Positions 34,706-45,871 of a stretch of DNA of 64,000 bases are shown piece by piece (the first letter of the stretch is position 1; every line of letters starts with the position of its first letter). The stretch is from Bubalus kerabau (taxonomy: Eukaryota > Chordata > Mammalia > Artiodactyla > Bovidae), in assembly GCF_029407905.1 (NCBI RefSeq), contig NC_073634.1, positions 21,093,501 to 21,157,500 on the forward strand, in the 5' to 3' direction. The notes under the pieces were generated by a model. It ran no database searches. It saw only the letters and a program-made list of their open reading frames with translations, and was not told where the DNA came from. The position numbers and the translations under genes are program-made.

Positions 34706-35280
34706 ATAAAAATAGAAAATTAGTTTCCAAACAAATTATTTTTGGAGCCGAAATAACATTGTCTTTTAAACATATGTAATAATCTACTCCGGTGTGCTCA
34801 ATTCACATTTGACCTTAAAACACATTTTGTAATACTATATGAACTCTTTCAGCATTATAGAGTGTTAGGAAATGACTGAAACAATAGGATTAATTCATCA
34901 TAAAGATATTAGAGGTATTTAAATAGTCATGTGAAGCAACATATTTTAGAAGCACAGGGATTCAAATAACAAATTTTGGCTTATATAGACAAAATTCAAG
35001 GTTCTTTTTAGAATCTTGCTTAATTACTGATGTATATTCTCACGCCACCATTTTATAAAACAAAAGGCTACTGTAGTATTTGGGAGTCAATATGTTAACT
35101 AGGCAAGAATTTGTGAGTTTGTCTTCAATAATAAATTTTCCTTTCTTGTCATTTTTCTATACCAAATTTTATTTTTCTTGCTTTCTTATGTGGTTTAACA
35201 CCATACAGTTCAGTAACACTGAGGAATTTATAACACTGTTTTACTCTCTCCCTGATCATTAAAAACATGTAATAGATCAA
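34706..35280. other. unassigned AT-rich DNA
   Basis: No gene or repeat is recognised. Confidence 0.4.
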
Positions 35281-35505
35281 GGGCTTCCCAGGTGGCGCTC
35301 ATGGTGAAGAACCTGCCTGCCAAAGCAGGAGACATAAGGGACTGCAGTTGGATCTCTGGGTCAGGAAGGTACTCTGGAAAAGAGTATGACAACCCACTCC
35401 AGTACACTTGCCTGAAGAATCTCATGGACAGAGGAGCCTGGCAGGCTACACTCCAAAGGGTCGCAGAGTCAGGTACGACTGAAGCTCCTTTGCATGCACA
35501 ATACA
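35281..35505 (+). mobile_element. Bov-tA SINE
   Basis: Head 'gggcttcccaggtggcgctc' followed by a diverged Bov-A unit. The target duplication is not clear. Confidence 0.87.
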
Positions 35506-35697
35506 TTAAGATTGATATGAATTCTTCTGATATCATCTTGAACACCTCATTGGTCCCCACAGCTCAGTTGTGGGGAACTGTGATAAGTAGCATCTGTTAA
35601 TAAGTAGCATCCATTTTGTTTGTAAATGTAAATGAAATATCTCCACCAACTGAGAGTAAAAGGAGACAACAGAAAGCTTTCTTACGGGAGGAGAACT

Positions 35698-35905
35698 GTT
35701 ATTGTTCAGTTGCTCAGTCTTGTCTGGCTCTTTGAGACACCATGAACTGCAGCACACCAAGCTCCCATGTCCTTCACCATATCCTAGAGCTTGCTCAAAC
35801 TCAAGTCCATTGAATCAGTAATGACATCCAACCATCTCATCCTCTGTTATCCCCTTCTTCTCCTGCCTTCAATCTTTCCCAGCATCAGGGTCTTTCCTGT
35901 CTTTT
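35698..35905 (-). mobile_element. BovB LINE, short 3' end
   Basis: The minus-strand tail region (ttcagttgctcagtc...) runs to 'cagcatcagggtctttcc'. About 200 bp remain. Confidence 0.85.
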
Positions 35906-35910
35906 TCCAG

Positions 35911-37589
35911 GAGAATAGAGGCAGGCAGATACTTAAAACAGAAGAACACGCTGAACAGGAACATGGTTGTTTCTCATTCATTTGCAAACTGGTAGGGAAG
36001 CAGACTTTGTCTAGCTCCCAACTGCCTGACCTCCTCAACAGTCCTGACACAGAAAATTCTACAGGTAAAGTTCTTTCTCTGTCATATATTTAATATAATT
36101 GAATATTGGCAATATCTATCTGATAGCTTTTACTGCTGTTGTTCAGATCAGTGATTAGTTATCTCTGGGAGCATTCTGAAAGGTTCGTTTAGTCATTTTC
36201 AGTCTTTGATCCAAATTATTACACTTGGCTAAATTTAATGATTCTTTTTTATCTTCATCCATGACTGATTAAGTGAGTTGAATTGATTTGAGCATTTTTT
36301 ACTCTCATCCTAACTCTTATATATGCCACATGATTGCCTTCTTCAATCTCCTTTTCCAATGGATGGACAGTTGGCTTTTGCCTTTGAAGTTCACTTAACT
36401 TTGTTTCTGCTTGGGACCAGACTAAGACAGGGATTACCAACTCTATTTTTTTTTTTTTATTTGTTTGTTTGTTTGAAGCAAAGACTTCAAAGACAATCAG
36501 GGATGCCAATTCTTCAGTGCTATGACAGGTTTAGACATATCAACAGTGCCAACATGACAACAATTTGTTGCTGTGAATGTGGATGCCTGCAAGCCATTTA
36601 GGAATGGAATTATTTTACATGTGTGTGCATACTCATGTCACTTAACAAGGTTAGTGTCAGGATCTGAATTTTGCCAGATCATTTACCTGTCAAGTTGCAG
36701 AACTGCTGACTCTATTCAAAGAATGTGAACAGAATGAGATGATGGCTTTTACTCCTAGGCAGCTGGTTTAGTGTAGGAATCAGCAGCACGCTTTCCCTGA
36801 GGGTCTGGCTGAGCAGCAGTATTCAGTATTGTACATGGGATAACAAGAAAAATAAAGAGAAGGAGCTCGTAGAGGAGAAAGATTAGAAAGGAAGAGATAC
36901 TAAAGGAAGATTTAAATATTGGGAAATTGGTCTCTTCATGTAGAAGAATATCATTCCCCTTTAATCCTTTCAAGCTTCAACTGAAAATATCATAATCTAC
37001 ACAGGCTGTTTTTAACACCTCAACTCTATTCTACTCATTTAATCTTGTTCGTTTAATACAATTCAGATATTAATGAATTTTTAATGTTTGAAGCCTTTAC
37101 ACATACTTTTTTATCTGTTTGAGTGTCTCTACCCAGTTTACTAACTGGCTAATTTCTAATCTGAAGCCTTTTCACCTGGTCTCTCTTTCAGGAAGAATTA
37201 CCTATCTCCTTATCTATTCTGCCACAGCACTCTAACACAAACTAAAGTATAGGCTTGTAGGTTTATTCTCCCACTAGTACCCAGCTCCTAAAGGCAGGCA
37301 TTTAATCCCTTTTCCCCCCTTTCTATCATTCAATAAATGTTTTATAAAAGAATAAACACTGAAAAATTATTTTTTATGTAGACAAGCTCTTAAAGCAAAC
37401 ATCAAAAATAAAAGTGATAATCTAGATAAGGTGGCATTTTTTTTCTATATTCTTCTTCACTAACAATATTAGCATGACTGATGGCTACCATTTATTGTGT
37501 GCATACCATGCACAAAATCCCATACTGAGTTCTCTACATTCAGCATTTAATTTGAACTCTATAAGAAGCCTATGTGGTAAATTCCATTA
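35911..37589. other. unassigned DNA
   Basis: No gene can be supported. The first 154 bases are open and bounded by splice-like sites (see findings). A T-run and (GTTT)n lie at 36447-36475. About 37250-37345 ('ctcccactagtacccagctcc...attcaataaatgtttt') resembles an L2 or MIR 3' end. Confidence 0.4.
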
Positions 37590-37598
37590 TTTCTATCA

Positions 37599-37806
37599 TT
37601 AGTGAAGTCACTCAGTCGTGTCCAACTCTTTGTGACCCCGTGGACTGTAGCCTGCCAGGTTCCTCTGTCCATGGGATTCTCCAGGCAAGGATACTGGAAT
37701 GGGTTGCTATTTCCTTCTCCAGGGGATCTTCCCAACCCAGGGATTGAACCTGGGTCTCCTGCATTGCAGGCAGATGCTTTATCCTCTGAGCCACCAGGGA
37801 AGCCCT
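37599..37806 (-). mobile_element. Bov-tA SINE
   Basis: Full element on the minus strand ending 'gccaccagggaagccc'. Duplications TTTCTATCA lie at 37590-37598 and 37807-37815. Confidence 0.94.
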
Positions 37807-37992
37807 TTTCTATCACTGATAGGTGATAAAACAAAATTTTGAGATGTGAAATTTATTTCCACATTCCTAAATTGCCTGAGCCTGAATTCATCTCCAGATC
37901 CTCTATATAGAGATCATACCCTTACCCATCCTCTTCACTGCCTTTTGTTTTATTTTACCTCTTATTGGTATTATGTGTATTAAGATAAACAG

Positions 37993-38160
37993 AGGGCTTC
38001 CCTGGTAGCTTAGATGGTAAAGAATGTGCCTGCAATGCAGGAGACTGGGTTCGATCCTTAGGTCAGGAAGATCCCCTGGAGAAGGGAATAGCTACCCACT
38101 CTGGTATTCTTGCTGGAGAATTCCATGGACAGAGGAGCCTGGCAGCTTACAGTCTAAAGC
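37993..38160 (+). mobile_element. Bov-tA SINE, 3'-truncated
   Basis: Head 'gggcttccctggtagctta' and most of a Bov-A unit. It breaks off after 'gcttacagtct' near 38155, before the usual 'gtcgcaaagagtcggacac'. Confidence 0.87.
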
Positions 38161-38725
38161 TGTTTAACAATATATGTTACATGTTTTATCTAATCAATTC
38201 AGATATTTTTAAGATTGGTATTCTGATAAAGATGGTATTATCTTTCTACTCTCTTGGGGCTTATTGCAAACGTAGGAAAAGAATAGAGAGTTATAAGCTC
38301 AGAATAATAAGTGAAATGGAAGAGAGTCAGCTGAGACAAGAGATTTCCATTTTTTTTCCTGCAATTTAAAAAAGGAAGTAAACTTTGATAAAGAAGCAGC
38401 ATAGAAAAGCAACTTCCCAGAACAGCCATCAAGAGACAACACCCAAGGTAAGTCACACCTTGGGAAGATTTGAAATTTAGAAATCCACCTCTTGGAAAAT
38501 AGGAGGAAAAAGTGGTGTGAAAGACAGGATGATTAACTGACCGTCTTTTACTCTCTTGTCTGTGCTGTGCTCTACCACCAGGGAAAACCAAATTACAGAT
38601 TGCTGTTTATATTGCAGGTTAAAAAGTTTTAAAAAAATTAATAATTCTCCAATAAAATTGAAGAGTCTATCTGGGGGAGAATTTGAGAGGTAGTAGACTC
38701 AGCATCCAGGACATCTGGTGGGGCA
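38161..38725. other. unassigned DNA
   Basis: The overlapping frames on both strands (38181-38591) show no domain. No repeat is recognised. Confidence 0.4.
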
Positions 38726-38737
38726 TCCAAGTACCTA

Positions 38738-38942
38738 AGTATGTTAGTCACTCAGTTGTGTCTGACTCTGCAACCCCATGGACTATAGCCCACCAGGTTC
38801 CTCTTTCATGGTAGTCTCCAGGCAAGAATACTGGAGTGGGTTGCCATGCCCTTTTCCAGGGGATTTTCCCGCCCCAGGGATCGAACCCAGGTCTCCTGCA
38901 TTGCAGATAGATTCTTTACCTTCTGAGCCACCAGGGAAGCCC
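38738..38942 (-). mobile_element. Bov-tA SINE
   Basis: Full minus-strand element with perfect 12-bp duplications TCCAAGTACCTA at 38726-38737 and 38943-38954. Confidence 0.95.
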
Positions 38943-38954
38943 TCCAAGTACCTA

Positions 38955-39489
38955 TACCTGAAACAAATCTGCCAGTCGATGAGGATACACACTTATAAAT
39001 ATTGGGTTATTGATTCATCACTCAGTATGAGTAGAAAAAAATGAATTGCATTTGTTTAAATCCTGGGCATGGCAGAGCATGTTCAAAGTTTAAGAGTGAA
39101 AATAATAGATGATAAAGGAGAAAAATATGTGAAAAATAACTTTAGTGAAAAGGATTTAAAAATATTAGTATTTTTTTAAAAAGATTGCAGTTAATGCAGC
39201 CATAAACTTACAAGAAAAAAATAAAGAGAAAATAAGAAAGAGCTCTCAGTAACTCAAGTTGTAATTTAAAAAATAATGTTCATAGGAATTGTTCAATGAT
39301 CAAGTCAAATAAAAATGTTCCAGGATGCAGAACAAAAAATACATAAAATATTAAAGGAAATATAATCCTGTGGGTTCAGTCATTGATAATAGGAATAAGA
39401 AAAAAGAGAAAATGCAGATAATTACATTTTTTAGAACAGTAACAATAATAAGGAATATGACCCAGAGTTAAAGAAAAAGAAGAATCTTC
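38955..39489. other. unassigned AT-rich DNA
   Basis: A-rich sequence with no gene and no named repeat. Confidence 0.4.
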
Positions 39490-39672
39490 TAATTACTTAC
39501 AGTAACTAGTACAGCAAATAAAAACCAACACACTTAAAAATCTTTTTGTAAAATTTCTAAACCCAAAGAGGATTAAACAAGAGAAATTTTTTAATTACCC
39601 ATAGTAACTAGTACAGTACATAAAATCAAACACACTTAAAAATCTTCTTGTAAAATTTCTAAACCCAAAGAA
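39490..39672 (+). repeat. tandem duplication, 102-bp period, two copies
   Basis: 'taattac.....agtaactagtacag' begins at 39490 and again at 39592. Both copies then share 'cacacttaaaaatct.' and 'gtaaaatttctaaacccaaag'. The second copy is shorter because it lacks the last 20 or so bases. The unit is not a repeat family that I recognise. Confidence 0.85.
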
Positions 39673-40412
39673 TAAATACAAGGTACTAAAACTTAAGAGA
39701 AAAGAAGAAAAAGGATCACCTACAAAAAAGAAAAAAGGCAGGGGGGGGTCAAATTGGCAGCACAGTTCTCAAAAGCAATAGTGTTTGCTAGAAGGCAATG
39801 AAGAAACATTTTCCATGCTTTGAGTTTTATGTTCACCCTTGCCATCAATTAAAGATGAATGCAGTTTTTTTCAAACATAAAGGAAACAGAAAGTTTAACT
39901 GCCAACATATCATTTCTTATGAAATGACTTGTAGATACACTGTAATAAAACAAAGATGACACATAAATAAAGACATTTAGTCAAGAAAATAAGTGAAGAG
40001 AAGTTACAACTTTCCAAAAGACTTAGTAAACATGTAATTCAGAGAGGAGAATGGACAGAATTTCAAGGAAAATCTCTAGAAAAAAATGAGAGGAGGACAG
40101 CTAGAATGGGAAAAGATTTTATAGACAAAAGTCAATGAATAATAGTTTGTAAAAATATGAGGTTATAATAAAGGTACATCATGCAAGCAAAAAAAAAAAA
40201 AGTGATAACAGAATAAGAAAGACTGCAGGTAAAGAAAAAATTTCAGGTGTTGGGCAAGAAAATCATGGTATAGAACAAATGGGCCAAATTGGAAAAGGGA
40301 CCTTCAAAAAGAATGGTTGGAGTCACTCAAAGTTTGGATGGGTAAGAAGCTAGAAGCTGTTGCAGATGTGAGGAAGGAGCTATACTTCTCCTAAGAAAAA
40401 AAGAATGGTACT
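39673..40412. other. unassigned A-rich DNA
   Basis: A G-run at 39741-39748 and an A-run near 40189-40201. No gene. Confidence 0.4.
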
Positions 40413-40453
40413 CCGATAAGATCGGGTATGTTCAGGGTGGTATGGCTGTTGAC
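40413..40453 (-). pseudogene. 5S rRNA pseudogene fragment
   Basis: Read on the minus strand from 40453 the text is 'gtcaacagccataccaccc' followed by 'tgaacatacccgatctta'. This matches the first 35-40 bases of vertebrate 5S rRNA with about five changes, several at CpG positions. The rest of the gene, including the internal promoter, is missing, so it cannot be expressed as 5S. Confidence 0.75.
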
Positions 40454-43017
40454 AAAGATGGCATTCAGAAACTTTAACAAACTGTTAAAAGAAAATTAAC
40501 ACTGTGCATGAAAGACATTTCCTTTGGCATGATTTGGAGTAACATTAGTACAGGAAAAATAATTGTTATTAATATTCTTGAAATGGCACAAAAATCTTAT
40601 TTGAGGGAAAGCAAAATAAATTAATAATATTATTGTAGTAAGAATTTTCAGTGAATAATATGTACACTATCATCATCATGTAACCACATCTAACAGCAGT
40701 TTGGGGAAGGAGGGATAGAATTAATCTAAAGTTCAAGATTCGATGACTTAATTATAATTATGGAATAGAATGTTTATGCAGCCAACCTTGACAATGTAAA
40801 AGCTGAAGTACAAATGACACCAACTAGGAGCTGAGGTGGGAGGAAAGCTGGGGAACTAAATTGAAAAGAGGCTGAGAGTCTAAACAACTTTCATTTATAG
40901 CAGGGAGTACGTAGAAAATTTAATCAGTTCATAAATCAACAAACAGCGAGGTAAGTGTTTTTTAGCAATATAGATAGAACTACAAAAACAATGTTTTTTC
41001 AGAATATATCCACGATCCAATTTAATTTTTAACTCATGTGTATGTATTAATTTGATGAGAATTTAAGAAGAATTAAGGGAGAGTCCTTAAACTTAGATTT
41101 TAGATTTCATACAATTTTAAATGGTTTGGTGCTTCCTTGCACTTTTCTCACCAGAAGATTTTCACATACTTGACCACAGTTTATTCCCACTTGACAACAA
41201 CTATAAGACGTCATCAACTGTAAGGAATATCTCAATTTCAGATATTAAAGTGAGAAAATAAAAATGAGTGTCTTCAATCAGAGCAGTAAGGTAAATCAGA
41301 TTTAATTCAGACAGATGGCCCTATTCACCCACAAGAAAATGTAACTGAAACGTCTACAAGGTTGAATAGCTAATAGTGAAAAACACCAATTCACTTCAAA
41401 GAACAGCTCATCAGCAGGTTATCAGAGCTGCAGCGGCTAACAGTGCATCAGTGCACAACCTTAGCCCCAGATAATAACACTCACACAAATATGGCTAATG
41501 AAAAAGGCCTCATTCTCTAAAGTTGCTGTAAGAAATCTATATGTATTGAATGATTAGTTCAAAATTAAACAATAAAATAAAGAAGTTTAATTATCCACTT
41601 ACACAAGAAAAAAGATCATCCTCCTGTGAGAGGTCAGAGAAAATTACCTGGAAGTTGACAACTGCATGATAAATTCCCAATCAGTAAATTGATTTTGCTA
41701 TACTAAATTAAGCCCATCAATATTTGCAACCAGAAAATGACAAAAAAAAAATGACATCTCTTCTGTTCATTGCAGGAATGCTCTGATTAACAAAATTTGC
41801 CCTGTAAAATATGCCATATGCAGATTTTTCCACATAATACTATCTATGCTCTGTGCCATCAAGAACATTGGTGATGAAGAAAGAAACCCCCGAAGAACTA
41901 AAAGTCATTAGTTCTGAGCTCTTAAACTGGCCTTGCAATTATGTGTATATAGTACCTCTTAAAAACTTTTGTTCATGGAATATAGCTGAAAATCTTTGAT
42001 TTTTTTACCCCTTCCAAACACTCTTCATAATCATTTTGCTTTTCAAATAGCAAATTCTGAATTCTCCCAGGTCACTGATACCTATTCTGAAAATTTTGAT
42101 GCAGTACTTTTGATGCTTGTGTAAGTTCAGGTAGAGACATCACGTTGCAACTGCTACCTGGTGTCCATCTGTCATAAGACATCAACAATAGGTTAGTGAT
42201 ACAAATGCAGTCTAGGAAAATATGTCAGTGAATATACCAATGTCCATATATTTATATCTGTATATATTTTAAAATATGGGCTTTAATATTATACAGTCCA
42301 ATCATTTTTAGCTTTTCTGCTACACTGAGGCAACAATGAGCATTCATGTCTATATCTATATCACTGTAAATGAATATTTGTACAAGTGCATCTATAGGAT
42401 GAATGTCTATAAATTTAACTGTTGAGTTAAATAGTACAAATCATTTACTATTACAGGTATTGTCCCCTAAAATTTTTTCCTTTCATATTTGCATCAGGCA
42501 GGTGAGTTCCTGTTTAATTGTGTGACTGTCTATTCATGATATTATTGAGCTTAATTTATACACCTTTGAAAAAGCCTATCTTTAATATATTTATATCTTC
42601 CTGCAGAGGATGAGTGTTAAACTTTTAAACTGTTTAAGACATGGTACTAGAAAGACATGAAAATTTCTAGACATAAGTCTTATGAAATTCATCTAAAACC
42701 ATGTAAATTCTTTTATCACTTCACCATTGTATATGTTAAGTGTTGCCATTTACAAAATAAACAATGTGATTCCTAACAAATAAAGGAAACAGACAGGGAG
42801 CACATATGAAGAGAAATCTAGTGGACACTTGAAGATAAAGTCTGCAAATCTGCCAATAGAAGGTTAACCACCAAGGTACTGGGCTTTGTCAAAGTGGACT
42901 GACCCTTGTCAAAGTCACAGTTAACATTGTTTAGGACACATCATGACTATGTCAACAAAAAGTGTTATTTTAATGTTTCATTCTTTCCATTATATTATTA
43001 ATTCTTGTGTTAAGACT
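40454..43017. other. unassigned AT-rich DNA
   Basis: No gene. About 42290-42480 ('aacaatgagcattc', 'tataggatgaatgtctataaa', 'actgttgagttaaa') may be an ancient L1 3' remnant on the minus strand. The rest is unrecognised. Confidence 0.4.
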
Positions 43018-43140
43018 ACATATTGGAGAAGGAAATGGCAACCCACTCTACTCCACTGCCTGGAGATTCCCATGGACAGAGGAGCCTCATGGGCTACAAT
43101 CCATGGTGTCACAAAGAGTTGGACACAGCTGAAAGACTAA
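43018..43140 (+). mobile_element. Bov-A SINE unit (monomer)
   Basis: A single unit 'tggagaaggaaatggcaaccc' to 'gagttggacacagctgaaa'. There is no tRNA head and no second unit. Confidence 0.85.
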
Positions 43141-43224
43141 AGAACAACACTGCATATATTATTGCACAACAATCATAGAAAGTTTGCCAACATAATAGTT
43201 TAATGAACACTATTGGAAGCACTA

Positions 43225-43965
43225 TCAAGAGCCTCTTGATGACAGTGAAGGAGGAGAGTGAAAAAGCTGGCTTAAAACTCAACATTCAAAAAACTAAGAT
43301 CATGGTATCTGGTCCCATCACTTCATGGCAAATACAAGGGGAAAAAGTAGAAGCAGTGACAGATTTTATTTTCTTGGGCTCCAAAATCATCGCTGACAAT
43401 GACTGTAGCCATGAAATTAAAAGACATTTGCTCCTTGGAAGGAAAGCTATGACAAACCTAGACAGCATATTAAAATTAAGCAGAGACATCACTTTGCCGA
43501 CAGAGGTCCATATAGTCAAAGTCATGGTCTTTCCAATAGTCATGTATGAATGTGAGAGTTGGACTATAAAGAAGGTTGAGTGCCGAAGAATTAATGCTTT
43601 TGAATTGTGGTGCTGAAGAGACTCTTGAGAGTCCCTTGGACTGCAAGGAGATCAAATCAGCCAATCCTAAAGGAAATCAATCCTGAATATTCATTAAAAG
43701 AACTGATACTGAAGCTGAGGCTGTAATACTTTGGTCACCTGATATGAGGAGCCAGTTTGCTGAAAAAGACTCTGATGTTGGGAAAGATTGAAGGCAAAAG
43801 GAGGAGGGGGCAATAGAAGATGAGATATTTAAATAGTATCACTGACTCAATGGACATGAGTTTGAACAAACTCTGAGAGATACTGAATGACAGGGAAGCC
43901 TGGCGTGCTGCAGTTCATGGGGTCACAAACAGTCAGAAATGATTTAGCTGAACAACAACAATAGA
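43225..43965 (+). mobile_element. BovB LINE, 3' end
   Basis: The C-terminal coding region starts in 'IKSLLMTVKEESEKAGLKLN' (frame 43203-43616) and continues with frameshifts to the 3' tail 'gctgaacaacaacaa'. It is more diverged than the copies at 21.7 and 51 kb. Confidence 0.9.
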
Positions 43966-44049
43966 AAAATTGGACTTAAATGCTAAAAAGATTTTACTGT
44001 AAGGCAAGGTTACTTCAGCTAGTTGAGTTATGCATATATATAAATATTC

Positions 44050-45505
44050 ATACTGTTCATGGGGTTCTCAAGGCAAGAATACTGATATGGTTTGCCATTC
44101 CCTTCTCCAGTGGACCATGTTTTGTCAGAACTCTCCACCATGACCTGTCTGTCTTGAGTGGCCCTACATGGCATAGCTCATAGTTTCATTGAGTTAGACA
44201 AGGCTGTGGTCTATCTGCAGAGAAGGCAATGGCACCACACTCCAGTACTCTTGCCTGGAAAGTCCCATGGACAGAGGAGCCTGGTAGGCTGCAGTCCGTG
44301 GAGTCGCTAAGAGTCGGGCACGACTGAGCGACTTCACTTTCACTTTTCACTTTCATGCATTGGAGAAGGAAATGGCAACCCACTCCAGTGTTCTTGCCTG
44401 GAGAATCCCAGGGACGGGGGAGCCTGGTGGGCTGCTGTCTATGGGGTTGCACAGAGTCGGACACGACTGAAGCAACTAAGCAGCAGTGGTCCATCTGATC
44501 AGATTGGATAGTTTTCTGTGATTGTGGTTTTCAGTCTGTCTGCCCTCTTATGGAGAAGGATAAGAGGTTTATGGAAGCTTCCTGATGGGAGAGACTGACT
44601 GAGGGTCTTGTTCAGATGGGCGGGGCCATGCTCAGTAAATCTTTAATCCAATTTTCTGTTGATGGGCGGGGCTGTGTTCCCTCCCTGTTATTTGCCCTGA
44701 TATCAAACTATGGTGGAGGTAATGAAGAATGGAGACCTCCTTCAAAAGTTGCCATGCACGCACTGCTACACTCAGTGCCCCCAACCCTGCAGCAGGCCAC
44801 TGCTAACCCACGCCTCTGCCAGAGACTCCTGGGCACTCACGGGCAAGTCTGGGTCAGTCTCTTGTAGGGTCACTTCTTTTTTCCTGGGTCCTGGTGTGCA
44901 CAAGGTTCTGTTTATGCCCTCCAAGAGTCTGTTTCCACAGTCCTGTGTAAGTTCTGGTGGCTGTATGGTGGGGTTAATGGCAATCTACTCCAAGTGGGCT
45001 TATGCCATACCCAGGTCTACTGCACCAGAGTCCTTGCCCCAGCAGTCCACTGCTGATAATTACATCCTCAGAAAATGCTCAAACACAATTCTGTCTCAGT
45101 CTCTGTGGGTTTGTTTTTTTTTCTTCCCACCTTTGGCAGAGGGAGGGGGGCCTCCTAAATCACTGCAGATGGTGACTGCAGCCATGAAATTAAAAGACAC
45201 TTGCTCCTTGGAAGAAAAGCTATGACCAACTTAGACAGCATATTAAAAAGCAGAGACATTATTTTACCAACAAAGGTCTGTCTAGTCAAAGCTATAATTT
45301 CTCCAGTAGTTATGCGTAGATGTGAGAGTTGGATTATAAAGAAAGCTGAGTGCTGAAGAATGGTGTTGGAGAAGACACTTGAGAGTCCCTTGGACTGCAA
45401 GGAGATCCAACCAGTCCATCCTAAAGGAAATCAGTTCTGAATATTCATTGAAAGGACTGATGCTGACATTGAAACTCCAATACTTTCGCCACCTGATGTG
45501 AAAAA
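44050..45505 (+). mobile_element. BovB LINE with an inverted 5'UTR piece
   Basis: At 44050-45150 the BovB 5'UTR lies on the minus strand ('gttctcaaggcaagaatac', 'gttagacaaggctgtgg', 'gggcggggccatgctcag'). At 45155-45505 the C-terminal coding region lies on the plus strand ('cactgcagatggtgactgc' onward). The more 3' part of the 5'UTR is on the left and its 5' end touches the plus piece, as twin priming predicts. About 2.2 kb of the middle is missing. A Bov-A2 (44218-44485) sits in the 5'UTR piece, and an L1 tail truncates the right end. Confidence 0.75.
44218..44485 (+). mobile_element. Bov-A2 SINE
   Basis: Full dimer inside the BovB 5'UTR. Duplications GTGGTCTATCTG (44206-44217) and GTGGTCCATCTG (44486-44497) differ at one base. 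Confidence 0.94.
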
Positions 45506-45871
45506 CTGACTTTTTATTTAATGTAAATTTATTTATTTTAATTGGAGGCTAATTACTTTACAATATTGTATTGCTTTTGCCATACATCAACATGAATCTG
45601 CCACGGGTGAACACATGTTCTCCATCCTGAACCTCCCTCCTACCTCCCTCCCTATATCATCCCTCTGGGTCATCCCAGTGCACCAGCCCTGAGCATCCTG
45701 TATCATGCATCGAACCTGGAATGGCGATTCATCTCACATATATTATACATGTTTCAATGCCATTCTCCCAAATCATCCCACCCTTGCCCTCTCCCACAGA
45801 GTCCAAAAGACTGTTCTATACATCTGTGTCTCTTTTGCTGTCTCGCATACAGGGTTAGCGTTACCATCTTT

